A DNA stretch of 64,000 nucleotides from Natronobacillus azotifigens. GTDB taxonomy: Bacteria > Bacillota > Bacilli > Bacillales > Amphibacillaceae. Positions 16,042-25,614 of this stretch are shown here, in pieces. The DNA lies in the NCBI RefSeq assembly GCF_026805325.1, contig NZ_JAPRAT010000009.1, positions 1-64,000 on the forward strand, written 5' to 3'. The notes beneath the pieces were generated by a model. The model did not search any database, was not told the DNA's origin, and was given only the letters and a program-made list of their open reading frames with translations. A program made the position numbers and the translations under genes. The first letter of the stretch is position 1; the number at the start of each line of letters is the position of its first letter.

Positions 16042-16880
16042 GAAATCCGGAGATTGCGTATACATCCAGAAAGTCGCGAGCAAATCATGGAGAATGCGAA
16101 TAAATCAGAAAAGATGCGAATAAATCAGAAAAGATGCGAATAAATCGCGGAGAATGCGAACAAATCAGAAAAGATGCGAATAAATCGCGGAGAATGCGAA
16201 CAAATCAGAAAAGATGCGAACAAATCCCGGAGAATGCGAACAAATCAGAAAAGATGCGAACAAATCGCGGAGAATGCGAACAAATCAGAAAAGATGCGAA
16301 CAAATCGCGGAGAATGCGAACAAATCAGAAAAGATGCGAATAAATCGCGGAGAATGCGAACAAATCAGGAAAGATGCGAACAAATCATGGAGAATGCGAA
16401 CAAATCGGAAAAGATGCGAACAAATCGCGGAGAATGCGAACAAATCAGAAAAGATGCGAACAAATCATGGAGAATGCGAACAAATCAGAAAAGATGCGAA
16501 CAAATCGCGGAGAATGCGAACAAATCAGAAAAGATGCGAACAAATCATGGAGAATGCGAACAAATCAGAAAAGATGCGAACAAATCGCAGAGAATGCGAA
16601 CAAATCAGAAAAGATGCGAATAAATCGCGGAGAATGCGAACAAATCAGGAAAGATGCGAACAAATCGCGGAGAATGCGAACAAATCAGAAAAGATGCGAA
16701 CAAATCGCGGAGAATGCGAACAAATCAGAAAAGATGCGAACAAATCGCGGAGAATGCGAACAAATCAGAAAAGATGCGAATAAATCGCGGAGAATGCGAA
16801 CAAATCAGGAAAGATGCGAACAAATCCCGGAGAATGCGAATAAACCGGAAAAGATGCGAACAAATCCCGGAACACGCAAT
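16042..16880 (+). repeat. tandem array 1 of 20/40-bp units
   Basis: About 840 bases made of some 42 units of 20 bases. Two unit types alternate: GCGAAYAAATCAGAAAAGAT and GCGAAYAAATCGCGGAGAAT, so the true period is 40. The variable part of the second type is CGCGG, CATGG or CCCGG. The first four or so units are degenerate, and there are places where the alternation slips. Because 40 is not divisible by 3, all frames stay open, which produces long repetitive reading frames that are not genes. It fills the gap between the DinB gene and the LD-carboxypeptidase gene. The same array type recurs at 62,187. Confidence 0.95.
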
Positions 16881-16916
16881 CACACCAAAAAATTTTAATC
16901 AAAGGAGGCGTTTCTA

Positions 16917-17771
16917 GTGCTAAACCCTGGTGATACGATTGGGATTATTGCTTGTTCAGATGGAAGGCCGTTATCGATGAAGAGTAAAATCGACATGTTA
17001 ACAAGAGTGTTAACAGGCTTTGGTTTATCGGTTTTGCAAGCAGACACCATTTATCAAAAAAACAATACACTCTTTAGTGGATCACCAAAAGAACGTGGAC
17101 GGGCATTAATGGAACTGTTCACCAACCCGAAAGTAAAAGCGATCTTTGATATTTCAGGTGGAGATAGCGCGAATCTAGTACTTCCAGAGCTAGATTATCA
17201 ACAAATTAAACAGAACCCCAAACCTTTTTTTGGTCATAGCGATTTATCAGTGATATTAAATACCTTATATACAAAAGCTGACTTGCCTACTTACCATTAT
17301 CAAATCCTTCATCTGGTAGGGACCAATGCCGAAGAACAACAGGAACGATTTCAAAATCTTATCACCCAAAACCACCCTAACAATCTAACGTTTGATTATC
17401 ATTGGATCCGTGGGCAACAAATGGGTGGAGTAGTAATTGGTGGTAATATTCGCTGTTTTTTAAAATTAGCTGGGACAACTTATCTGCCGAACCCGGCAGG
17501 TAAAATTCTGTTTTTAGAAAGTCTGGGCGGGGATGTGAATCGGGTTGCTTCACTACTAGCCCAACTTGATCAAATCGGTTATCTTAATCAATGTACGGGT
17601 ATTCTATTGGGTACCTTTACTGAGCTGGAGAAAAAGAATGAATTGGTTGCACTGACTGATATCGTTAAAGAAGTGACAAATAAATATCAAATGCCTATCG
17701 CTAAAACGCAAGACCTTGGCCACGGACCAAACAGTCATTGCATCCCAATTGGAAAAAGAATAGAATTTTAA
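16917..17771 (+). CDS. LD-carboxypeptidase family (S66) peptidase, 284 aa
   Basis: A serine peptidase of family S66, which includes LdcA (murein tetrapeptide recycling) and MccF (microcin C immunity). Ser108 in GHSD is the nucleophile, the catalytic Glu lies in LFLESLGGD near residue 199, and the His lies in DLGHGPNS near residue 268. GGDSANLVLP matches the family. The protein has no signal peptide, so it acts in the cytoplasm. The start is GTG at 16917 behind AAAGGAGG. Substrate (cell-wall peptide or peptide-nucleotide) cannot be told from sequence. Confidence 0.85.
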   Translation: MLNPGDTIGIIACSDGRPLSMKSKIDMLTRVLTGFGLSVLQADTIYQKNNTLFSGSPKERGRALMELFTNPKVKAIFDISGGDSANLVLPELDYQQIKQNPKPFFGHSDLSVILNTLYTKADLPTYHYQILHLVGTNAEEQQERFQNLITQNHPNNLTFDYHWIRGQQMGGVVIGGNIRCFLKLAGTTYLPNPAGKILFLESLGGDVNRVASLLAQLDQIGYLNQCTGILLGTFTELEKKNELVALTDIVKEVTNKYQMPIAKTQDLGHGPNSHCIPIGKRIEF

Positions 17772-17782
17772 ACGAAAATAGT

Positions 17783-17813
17783 GCCCAACAAACACTTATT
17801 TGTTGGGCTTTTT
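17783..17813 (+). terminator. terminator after the S66 peptidase gene
   Basis: GCCCAACAAA (17783-17792) pairs exactly with TTTGTTGGGC (17799-17808), followed by five T. Confidence 0.88.
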
Positions 17814-17857
17814 CCCGTGCGAAAATCCCTCCAGTAATCAAATTTCCTCAAAACAAT

Positions 17858-17903
17858 TGACAAGTAACACAAGAAAAACGATAATATATAGCATGCTATA
17901 TAA
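17858..17903 (+). promoter_or_regulatory. promoter with palindromic operator for the MarR-ABC operon
   Basis: TTGACA (about 17858) and GATAAT are separated by 17 bases, a good sigma-A promoter. The perfect 18-base palindrome TATATAGCATGCTATATA starts at the -10 region and covers the transcription start. It is followed by the ribosome site TTGGAGG. A MarR-family repressor is encoded first in the operon, so this palindrome is the likely self-operator. Binding is inferred. Confidence 0.7.
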
Positions 17904-17924
17904 TCCGTGTTTGGAGGTGTTTGG

Positions 17925-18380
17925 ATGACGGATGATATTATCTTACTCATTCGATTTTTGTATTTTGCACTAGATCGAGAAAAGAATCTATATTTTGAAC
18001 AACATAACTTAACCGCATCTCAAGTAGATGTACTGTTTTTTGTTGCTGGTAGTAAAATTCATAACAAAGAAGTAAATCAACGCGATATTGAAACACATCT
18101 TCACTTAACGAACCCCACGGTGACCGGGATTTTAAAACGTTTGGAAGAAAAAGAGTTTATTTCCCGTGTGAAAAGTGAAGCGGATGGTCGGAATAAATTA
18201 ATCCAACTAACCACGCAAAGTGAAGCATTGCTTGACCAGTTTATGCAGTATAAAAACAAAATTGAATCGATGCTTCTCTCTGATATGAATGAAGAAGATA
18301 TCACACAGTTACGTTCGTTGTTAAAGAAAGCTCTACATAATATGCAATGTAACGATAAAAATAAAAAGGGAGGTTACTAG
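17925..18380 (+). CDS. MarR-family transcriptional regulator, 151 aa
   Basis: A winged-helix regulator: a dimerisation helix at the N-terminus, then LTASQVDVLFFVA, the recognition region HLHLTNPTVTGILKRLEEK, and the wing FISRVKSEADGRNKLIQLT. I chose ATG 17925, preceded by TTGGAGG, not the in-frame start at 17907. The ABC exporter genes follow at one base, so it probably represses the operon and its own gene until a toxic compound binds it. The palindrome over the promoter fits that. Confidence 0.88.
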   Translation: MTDDIILLIRFLYFALDREKNLYFEQHNLTASQVDVLFFVAGSKIHNKEVNQRDIETHLHLTNPTVTGILKRLEEKEFISRVKSEADGRNKLIQLTTQSEALLDQFMQYKNKIESMLLSDMNEEDITQLRSLLKKALHNMQCNDKNKKGGY

Positions 18381-18381
18381 A

Positions 18382-20121
18382 ATGATGAAAAAACTAGCTC
18401 CATACGTTGGAGAACATAGGCTTTATGCTATTCTAACACCATTAATGATTATTGGTGAAGTTGCTCTTGAATTAATGATTCCACTAATGATGGCTGGCAT
18501 TGTTGATTTTGGTATTCAAGGAGATGGTGGAATAGCCTATACAGTTCGAATGGGAGTTTTGATGATTCTTATGTCGATCGTCGCCTTAATCTTTGGGGCG
18601 TTGGGTGGTAAATTCGCAGCAATGGCTGGAATGGGATTTGCTAAAAATCTTCGAGAAGGGTTATTCGACAAAGTGCAGGAATTTTCTTTTGGAAATGTTG
18701 ATAAATTTACGACTGCATCGTTAGTTACTCGCTTAACCACCGATGTTACCAATACACAAAATGCATTTATGATGATCTTACGGATGGCAATTCGTGCACC
18801 GATCATGTTAATTGGTGCAACAATCATGGCTATTGCGATCAATCCACAATTGTCGTTGATCTTCTTGATTGCCATACCAGTATTATCAATCACACTATAC
18901 TTAATTGGAAGCAAGGCACACCCCCGTTTTCTAGAATTGCTAGAACGTTATGATAAGTTAAATGCGAAAGTACAAGATTTCATTGTTAACATTCGCGTAG
19001 TCAAAGCTTTTGTTCGGGAAAAACATGAAGAAGATAAGTTCGTAGAAAGTGCAGAAAGTGTTCGAAAAGCACAAGTGAATGCGGAAAAACTAATCATTCT
19101 CAATATGCCAATTATGCAGTTTACGATTTTCTCTAGCATTATCGCAATTCTTTGGTTTGGTGGAAACATGGTTATTGATGGCACCTTCTATATCGGTCAG
19201 TTATCTAGTTTTATCATGTACATTATGCAAGTATTGATCTCCTTAATGTTAATCTCAATGATTTTTATTATGGTCATTATCTCAAGAGCTTCCGTTACAC
19301 GTATTGTTGAAGTATTGGATGAAAAACCTTTGTTAGATGATGAGGATGGCAATCAAGAATTGGAACTACAAGATGGCAGCATCGTCTTTGAAGATGTTGA
19401 TTTTAGTTACAATGAAGATCCAGACAATTTAGTGTTGAAAAATATTAATCTCAAAATCTACTCGGGAGAAACAATTGGAATTATTGGGGGAACTGGTTCT
19501 GCTAAAACAACTTTAGTGCAACTAATTCCACGCCTTTATGATGTCTTGCACGGGAAAGTAGCTGTTGGCGGGCACCATGTGCAAGAGTATAAATTAGAAA
19601 CATTGCGTGATCAAGTTGCAATGGTATTACAAAACAATGTCTTATTTACTGGTACGATTAAAGAGAACTTGAAATGGGGAAATCAACACGCCACAGATCA
19701 GGAAGTTGAAGAGGCTGCCCAAGCTGCACAGGCACATCAATTTATTCAATCTTTTCCAAATGGTTATGAGACTGTTTTAGGTCAAGGTGGTGTTAACGTC
19801 TCTGGTGGTCAAAAGCAACGTTTGTGTATTGCGAGAGCATTATTAAAGAAACCGAAAATTGTTATTTTAGATGATTCCACAAGTGCGGTCGATACAGCAA
19901 CAGATACGGCAATTCGTACTGCTTTTAAAGAAAAACTGCAAGATGTTACTACACTAATCATCGCGCAACGCATTACATCTGTGTCCGATGCCGATCGGAT
20001 TATTGTTCTTGATGATGGAAAAATCAATGGATTTGATACACATGAAAATCTATTGAAATCCAATCAAATTTATCAAGAAATCCATCAATCACAAGGGAAA
20101 GGGGTGAACATTAATGAGTAA
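18382..20121 (+). CDS. multidrug ABC exporter half-transporter, degenerate-site subunit, 579 aa
   Basis: An ABC half-transporter with six membrane helices (about residues 10-310) and one nucleotide-binding domain. Walker A is GGTGSAKTT, the signature VSGGQKQR, and Walker B ends LDDST. The residue after the Walker B Asp is Asp, not the catalytic Glu, so this subunit contributes the degenerate ATP site, as in heterodimers such as BmrCD, LmrCD and TM287/288. It overlaps the second subunit by 8 bases. It forms a heterodimer with that protein to pump drugs or toxic metabolites out, under the upstream MarR regulator. Confidence 0.88.
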   Translation: MMKKLAPYVGEHRLYAILTPLMIIGEVALELMIPLMMAGIVDFGIQGDGGIAYTVRMGVLMILMSIVALIFGALGGKFAAMAGMGFAKNLREGLFDKVQEFSFGNVDKFTTASLVTRLTTDVTNTQNAFMMILRMAIRAPIMLIGATIMAIAINPQLSLIFLIAIPVLSITLYLIGSKAHPRFLELLERYDKLNAKVQDFIVNIRVVKAFVREKHEEDKFVESAESVRKAQVNAEKLIILNMPIMQFTIFSSIIAILWFGGNMVIDGTFYIGQLSSFIMYIMQVLISLMLISMIFIMVIISRASVTRIVEVLDEKPLLDDEDGNQELELQDGSIVFEDVDFSYNEDPDNLVLKNINLKIYSGETIGIIGGTGSAKTTLVQLIPRLYDVLHGKVAVGGHHVQEYKLETLRDQVAMVLQNNVLFTGTIKENLKWGNQHATDQEVEEAAQAAQAHQFIQSFPNGYETVLGQGGVNVSGGQKQRLCIARALLKKPKIVILDDSTSAVDTATDTAIRTAFKEKLQDVTTLIIAQRITSVSDADRIIVLDDGKINGFDTHENLLKSNQIYQEIHQSQGKGVNINE

Positions 20122-22015
20122 ACCAAAACCGATCATGCGAGGACAAATGCCAATGGCTAAGCCGAATAATCTAGGAAACACGGTGAAACGTGTAGGTAGT
20201 TATATGAAGGAATACAAATGGTTACTAGTCATTGTGTTCATTGCTATTATCAGTAGTGCTTTAGCTAATGTTATTGGAATCTCTTTTTTACAAGTGATCA
20301 TTGATGATTATCTAGAACCATTAATTGGAAATTATAATGAAACATTGATGCGAGGATTTGTAACAGTCATCGGGGTGATGGCACTTATCTATTTCACGGG
20401 TGCTTTGTCAACCTATATTTTTCAACGGGTAATGTTACATGTTTCAACGAAAACATTATACAAGATTCGAATAGATCTATTTACCAAAATGGAAGCTTTA
20501 CCGATTAAGTATTATGACACGAATACACACGGGGATCTGATGAGTCATTACACAAATGATATTGATACATTGCGTGAGGTTTTGTCTAATGGTGTAGCGA
20601 ACTTTATCTCAGCTATGATTACTGTCGTCGGTGTGTTTGCAATGATGATCTATTTTAGTTGGGAACTAACAATCATTGTTCTACTCATGTTGTTTTTGAT
20701 GCTGTTTGCGGTAGCGACTATTGGTGGAAAAAGTGCAGGATATTTTGTTCAGCAACAGCAGCACCTTGGGAAAGTGAATGGTTATATAGAAGAAATGATT
20801 GAAGGACAAAAAGTAATCAAAGTTTTTTCACGGCAAGAACAAGTAGTAGAAGACTTTAAAGTATACAATGAAGAATTGCGTGAGAATGCGACAAAAGCAA
20901 ATACTTTTGCTAACATACTAATGCCTGTAATGGGGAATTTATCGTATATCCTTTATGCAATTGTTGCGATGACAGGAGGGGTATTTGCGATTTATGAGCG
21001 ACTTACGTTAGGTACAGTTGTCGCATTTTTACAATTTACGAGAACATTCTCGCAACCAATTGCCCAGCTTTCTCAACAATTAAATGCTGTGTTAACAGCA
21101 CTTGCGGGTGCGGAGCGGATATTTAAAGTAATTGATCATGATCCTGAAGAAGATGAAGGTCATATAACCCTTGTACCCGTTCAAGTAGATGATCACGGGG
21201 AGATAACTGAAGTTACTGAATCCACAGGGGTTTTTGCTTGGAAAGAATTAAAACAAGATGATACTCCAACATATACTCTCGTACGTGGGAACGTAGTATT
21301 TAATGAAGTGGTATTTGGTTATGAGCCAGATGAAACGGTACTGAAAGGTATTTCCTTATATGCAAAACCAGGACAAAAAATTGCCTTTGTCGGATCAACA
21401 GGTGCAGGAAAAACTACGATTACAAATCTGATTAATCGATTTTACGACGTACCAGCAGGAAATATTAGTTACGATGGCATTGAAATCAATAAAATTAAGA
21501 AATCAGATTTACGTCGTTCGTTATCCATGGTATTGCAAGATACTCATCTATTCACAGGAACGGTGATGGAAAATATTCGCTATGGACGTTTAGACGCTAC
21601 AGATGAAGAGGTATACGCTGCAGCTCAGTTAGCCAATGCTGATTCATTCATTCAACTCTTACCTGAAGGATACGAGACCGTATTAACATCAGATGGAGGA
21701 AATTTATCACAAGGACAGCGTCAATTATTAGCGATTGCTCGTGCTGCTATTGCGGATGCACCAGTCTTAATTTTAGATGAAGCAACGTCTTCTATTGATA
21801 CGCGTACGGAGGCTTTGATTCAAAAGGGAATGGATCGTTTGATGAAAGGAAAGACATCTTTTATTATTGCCCATCGGCTATCAACGGTTCGAAATGCGGA
21901 TGCCATTATGGTGTTAGAACAAGGTGAGATCATTGAACGGGGAAATCATGATCAGTTAATTGAAGAGAAAGGAAAGTACTATCAACTATCAGCTGGAATG
22001 TTTGAGTTATCTTAG
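20114..22015 (+). CDS. multidrug ABC exporter half-transporter, catalytic subunit, 633 aa
   Basis: The partner subunit. Six membrane helices, then an insertion of about 40 residues before the nucleotide-binding domain (typical of the BmrD/YheH type). Walker A is GSTGAGKTT, the signature LSQGQRQL, and Walker B ends LDEATSSID with the catalytic Glu. The asymmetric signature (LSQGQ) and the intact Glu identify the active ATP site in the heterodimer. Its start overlaps the end of the first subunit gene. A fragment of the inverted-repeat element begins at the stop codon. Confidence 0.88.
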   Translation: MSKPKPIMRGQMPMAKPNNLGNTVKRVGSYMKEYKWLLVIVFIAIISSALANVIGISFLQVIIDDYLEPLIGNYNETLMRGFVTVIGVMALIYFTGALSTYIFQRVMLHVSTKTLYKIRIDLFTKMEALPIKYYDTNTHGDLMSHYTNDIDTLREVLSNGVANFISAMITVVGVFAMMIYFSWELTIIVLLMLFLMLFAVATIGGKSAGYFVQQQQHLGKVNGYIEEMIEGQKVIKVFSRQEQVVEDFKVYNEELRENATKANTFANILMPVMGNLSYILYAIVAMTGGVFAIYERLTLGTVVAFLQFTRTFSQPIAQLSQQLNAVLTALAGAERIFKVIDHDPEEDEGHITLVPVQVDDHGEITEVTESTGVFAWKELKQDDTPTYTLVRGNVVFNEVVFGYEPDETVLKGISLYAKPGQKIAFVGSTGAGKTTITNLINRFYDVPAGNISYDGIEINKIKKSDLRRSLSMVLQDTHLFTGTVMENIRYGRLDATDEEVYAAAQLANADSFIQLLPEGYETVLTSDGGNLSQGQRQLLAIARAAIADAPVLILDEATSSIDTRTEALIQKGMDRLMKGKTSFIIAHRLSTVRNADAIMVLEQGEIIERGNHDQLIEEKGKYYQLSAGMFELS

Positions 22016-22070
22016 TGTTCAAACAGTCATCATATGATAAGTAGATCATTTCCGGTTCTCAATAAGAGGA
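22013..22070 (+). repeat. fragment of the inverted-repeat element
   Basis: GTTCAAACAGTCATCATATGATAAG and, after a gap, CCGGTTCTCAA match the left part and centre of the element at 31,711-31,869. The right end is missing. It lies directly after the exporter operon. Confidence 0.5.
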
Positions 22071-22125
22071 AGGATTGCTCTTCCTTTTAAAAACTAGGGC
22101 AACTCGATCTCATATACTCTAAAAT

Positions 22126-22164
22126 AAAAAACTTGTTATGTCAGTCTACATAACAAGTTTTTTA
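22126..22164 (-). terminator. terminator of the DUF3221 lipoprotein gene
   Basis: AAAAACTTGTTATGT (22127-22141) pairs exactly with ACATAACAAGTTTTT (22148-22162). It ends in T on both strands, so it may also serve the exporter operon. Confidence 0.85.
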
Positions 22165-22680
22165 TTAGATTTCTTCTTGGATTTCATGACTGAAAACCTC
22201 TTCACTCCAGATGTCTTTTAGCTCAACCAGCCAAGTTGCGGTATGTTCGATAAAGTCGATCGAACGAACAGCAAAATCCTGACTCGGATGATTTGATTGT
22301 TGATCTAAAGCTTTTTTAAGAGCATCTGTTTTAGAGTATGTTGCACCTGAAGGGGCTGTAGCATCAATGATTTCATATTTTTTTACGGAAGATTGGGCGG
22401 GATATGATTCTTGGAGGGAATCGTACCATACGCTTACCTTGTCACCCAATTCAACTGTATCAGGTGCATTAGAAAACCAAATCATTTGGTAAAATTCATT
22501 CACACCACCGTTATCACTTAAATCTTGGGCTTCACTACTAGTCACTAGCATTCTTGTGTCCGTGATATCAGTTACATAGCCGGTAATTCCAGGTTCACTA
22601 TCTCGAAAACTACACCCGAACAGGAAAAAAATAAGGAAAAGAAAAAGAAGATTGCAGCGATACCATGAACGAGTTCGCAT
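22165..22680 (-). CDS. DUF3221-type lipoprotein, 171 aa
   Basis: A secreted lipoprotein: basic N-terminus, hydrophobic core LLFLFLIFFLF, then lipobox FGC. The mature part begins GITGYVTDITDTRMLVTS, the beta-barrel pattern of YobA/DUF3221 domains, and continues with VELGDKVSVWYD. A C-terminal extension of about 60 residues is unassigned. Function unknown. It is transcribed alone, opposite to its neighbours. Confidence 0.7.
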   Translation of the reverse strand: MRTRSWYRCNLLFLFLIFFLFGCSFRDSEPGITGYVTDITDTRMLVTSSEAQDLSDNGGVNEFYQMIWFSNAPDTVELGDKVSVWYDSLQESYPAQSSVKKYEIIDATAPSGATYSKTDALKKALDQQSNHPSQDFAVRSIDFIEHTATWLVELKDIWSEEVFSHEIQEEI

Positions 22681-22892
22681 TTGTATTCACTCCTAATGGT
22701 TTCTTCAACTAATAAGACGATTCCCTTATCAATAAAGTTACAAACCTAGTGGAGAGGAAAATCAAAATATTGCTAAAACCAACTGCAAAACCATCCAATT
22801 AATGCTAAAATAGAAGAGAATAAATTGAACTTATACACAATAAAGTTGATAGAGAACTAAATTTGTGTAGTATTTCTGACAGGAGGACTATC

Positions 22893-23819
22893 ATGAATAA
22901 GATTTTTGCACGACCAAAAAAGTTTGGGGAAATTTTAGATTTAACGTTCCAACTATGTAAGCAACATTTTTCAAGTTTATTTCTAATTTTATTTGTTTTT
23001 GTAGGACCACTTATTGTTATCCAAGCGGTTGTTCAATTGTTATCAGGGCGTAGTTTTGTTCGGGAGGTTGCTAGTGGAGAATCCTTTATCGAACAGTTTA
23101 TCAATACATATGACCAGTCCGCGATTAATATGTCTGGCGCTGAAATAGGGGGAAATCTATTTATCGGTCTATTACAGATGCTTTTTTATCCTGTAGCAGT
23201 CGCTGCAATTATTTTGCTTGTTAAACGCGTCAAAGACCAAGATAGTTATACGGTGAAATCTTTAATTAAGCAAGCATTCTCCCGCTTTTGGCCATTGTTT
23301 TGGAGTACGGTATTGTTATCTATCATTTTTCTTGGTATTCTTTTCTTTCCATTGCTTATTGTTGGCGGGATCGGAGCTATAGTCACGATTGGATCTCCAC
23401 CAGTTGGTATTTTATTTATCCTGTTATCCTTTATTGGTGTATTATTTGGTGTGGGGCTATTAATGTCGAGATGGAGCTTTTATCTACCATCATCACTATT
23501 TGACCGAATTGCACCAGGAATGACAAAAAGTTGGCAATTAACACAAGGTAGATCATGGATGACTTTTTGGCTTTACGTTACGCTTACCATTATCGTGGCA
23601 TTTATTGGTTTAACGGTCGAATTTCTAGCGATGTTTTTAGGAACGAGTGTACTTTACCACATTATTGTAAATATTGTATCAATGTTTACGATGTTAATCT
23701 TTTTTGTTGGTTATGCAGTCATGTATTTTGATCTAGAAGTTCGTCAATCTGCGGATGACTTGAAAGATATGATTAGTGATTATCAGGTCGATGACAATCA
23801 TGATGAAACAATCAGATAG
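22893..23819 (+). CDS. polytopic membrane protein heading a MoxR operon, 308 aa
   Basis: ATG 22893 follows AGGAGGACTATC; a longer in-frame start 30 bases upstream has no site. The N-terminus ARPKKFGEILDLTFQLCKQHF is typical of membrane proteins with a glycerophosphodiester-phosphodiesterase-associated membrane domain. Six or so helices follow. It has no catalytic motif that I can see. It begins a run of five co-directional genes (DUF4129, DUF4350, MoxR, DUF58), a common group thought to assist assembly or maturation of envelope proteins. Confidence 0.65.
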   Translation: MNKIFARPKKFGEILDLTFQLCKQHFSSLFLILFVFVGPLIVIQAVVQLLSGRSFVREVASGESFIEQFINTYDQSAINMSGAEIGGNLFIGLLQMLFYPVAVAAIILLVKRVKDQDSYTVKSLIKQAFSRFWPLFWSTVLLSIIFLGILFFPLLIVGGIGAIVTIGSPPVGILFILLSFIGVLFGVGLLMSRWSFYLPSSLFDRIAPGMTKSWQLTQGRSWMTFWLYVTLTIIVAFIGLTVEFLAMFLGTSVLYHIIVNIVSMFTMLIFFVGYAVMYFDLEVRQSADDLKDMISDYQVDDNHDETIR

Positions 23820-23833
23820 GGTGAGTAATTACG

Positions 23834-24493
23834 ATGGCTAATATAAAAGAAGCAGAACAAACATTAGCTGAAATATTAGCACAAAGAGAATACCAGATTT
23901 ATTATGAGGACAACCGAAATATTCTGCAAATCTGGTGGGATCGTTTTTGGGAGTGGATTGGAGATTTGTTTTCTCGTTGGTTCCAGGCTTTTGAACCAAC
24001 GAGCACGGTCAGTGATATGATCATTGCGATTCTCATACTTGTTGGTATTATTCTTGTGCTCGTATTACTTTTTTTATTAATAAGTAATGTGACCAAAAAA
24101 AGACGCTTACGTTCGCTACAACCTTTACAATCTAGTGTGCAGAGTAACTGGGGTAGCAAGCAACACCTAACGGAAGCTTCGCGTCTAGAGGAACAAGGTG
24201 ATTATCAACACGCAACGCGACATCTCTTTTTGGCGTTGCTATTACGCTTGCATGAAGAAGAAAGGCTTGTTGCTCAAAAGTGGAAAACAAATTGGGAATA
24301 CTATCAAGAGTTGTTTCGATCGAACCGTGAATATGCGGAAGATTTTTATCAATTTGCCTTCTTTTTTGAAGAAGTTACTTATGGAGAGAAACAAATCGAT
24401 TCCAATGCCTATCAAGCTTATCAAACAAAAATAGTGCGATGGTTGGATGAAATAGATCAGTCAACTGCTAGTGATGAAAAGGTGGAGGGGTAG
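23834..24493 (+). CDS. DUF4129 membrane protein, 219 aa
   Basis: The N-terminal half has an amphipathic part, a Trp-rich segment (IWWDRFWEWIGDLFSRWF) and one membrane helix (about 62-85). The C-terminal half is a soluble helical DUF4129 domain with GDYQHATRHLFLALLLRLHE and TNWEYYQEL. The domain is usually found with transglutaminase-like or MoxR/DUF58 genes. The gene starts 14 bases after its neighbour and ends 5 bases before the DUF4350 gene. Exact function unknown. Confidence 0.75.
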   Translation: MANIKEAEQTLAEILAQREYQIYYEDNRNILQIWWDRFWEWIGDLFSRWFQAFEPTSTVSDMIIAILILVGIILVLVLLFLLISNVTKKRRLRSLQPLQSSVQSNWGSKQHLTEASRLEEQGDYQHATRHLFLALLLRLHEEERLVAQKWKTNWEYYQELFRSNREYAEDFYQFAFFFEEVTYGEKQIDSNAYQAYQTKIVRWLDEIDQSTASDEKVEG

Positions 24494-24498
24494 AAGCG

Positions 24499-25614
24499 AT
24501 GAAACAGAAGAATACATGGTTGGCATTGCTTGCTGCACTCATTCTATTTATTCTAGCAAGCTACTTTTTGATTCGAGAAGAACCAGAACAATATCCCCCA
24601 TATGTAGTAGAATCACCTGCGCCGATGGGGACAAAAGGATTTTATGAATGGTTGGACCAGACAGATGTTTCTGTTGGAAAATGGTCTGCACATCCTTCAC
24701 AGTTAACCGATGAATACCAGAACGAATTGTTGGTGATGATTGAGCCACCGATTATATCGGAACAAGCAGAGGTGGATGCGTATTTTGATTATATTGCAGC
24801 AGGTAATACGGTATTCATTGCCAAACGTAATCCGACTGATTTATTACAAATAGAAACAGAGCACTTGGGTGGGATCTTTGAGAATCCGAATGTTATTCGT
24901 GGTAATGAAAACTTTGAAGTGATCAGTCACTCTCCTGTTCGCCTCCAACCAGAGCAAGGTGCTGTACTATTTGAAGATAATTACGGAGTTGTTGCATGGG
25001 AGCAAGATTATGGAGAGGGTAAACTGATTGTTGTCATCGAGCCTGATTGGTTTACGAATCAATTGATTTTGGAGCATGACCATCTGGCTGCTATTTTTTC
25101 GCTTGTTGATCTGGGAACATATCAAAGGATTTATTTTGATACATATAGTCATCAATCGCAACTTAATCGTTCGATATTTACTATCTATCCAGATTATTTA
25201 CTTGTTTTCTCATTCGGTCTTTTATTTATTACGGTATTATTTTTATGGATGAAAGGAAAGCGTTTTGGTCCAGTTATCCAACCGAGAATAGAGACTGTTC
25301 GTTTTAGCGATGAACGATTAACAGCATTAGCTAATTGGTATTTGAGAGGGAGAAATTATCAGGAAGCTCTTAACATTCAGACCGAGTTCTTAAAGCAGGT
25401 GATTCATGAGAAATCAGGAGCACCAATGCGTGTCAGTTGGGAAGAACGCTTGCCTACACTGCAACGATTGTTGTCCAATCGATCAGAAAAATCAGTACGT
25501 GATTTTGTTGATGGATTAGAAAAGGTTTTACATTCAGATAAGGTATCCAAGCAGGCATTTGTTGCTTGGTCGAAACAGATAGAGCAAATTCGAAAAGAGG
25601 TGGAAAAAGGATGA
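24499..25614 (+). CDS. DUF4350 membrane protein, 371 aa
   Basis: One N-terminal membrane helix, then an extracellular-looking domain with MGTKGFYEWLDQ, and LLVMIEPP; this is the DUF4350 fold (GATase-like, without obvious catalytic Cys). A second helix near residue 235 (LLVFSFGLLFITVLFL) leads to a cytoplasmic helical tail. The stop overlaps the ATG of the MoxR gene (ATGA). It is part of the MoxR/DUF58 operon. Function unknown. Confidence 0.78.
   Translation: MKQKNTWLALLAALILFILASYFLIREEPEQYPPYVVESPAPMGTKGFYEWLDQTDVSVGKWSAHPSQLTDEYQNELLVMIEPPIISEQAEVDAYFDYIAAGNTVFIAKRNPTDLLQIETEHLGGIFENPNVIRGNENFEVISHSPVRLQPEQGAVLFEDNYGVVAWEQDYGEGKLIVVIEPDWFTNQLILEHDHLAAIFSLVDLGTYQRIYFDTYSHQSQLNRSIFTIYPDYLLVFSFGLLFITVLFLWMKGKRFGPVIQPRIETVRFSDERLTALANWYLRGRNYQEALNIQTEFLKQVIHEKSGAPMRVSWEERLPTLQRLLSNRSEKSVRDFVDGLEKVLHSDKVSKQAFVAWSKQIEQIRKEVEKG

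Noticed and set aside
16134..16917. Several overlapping long reading frames across tandem array 1
   Set aside because: The 40-bp period is not a multiple of three, so stop-free units open all frames. The frames share the same repeated peptide in different order and lack ribosome sites, so they are not genes.
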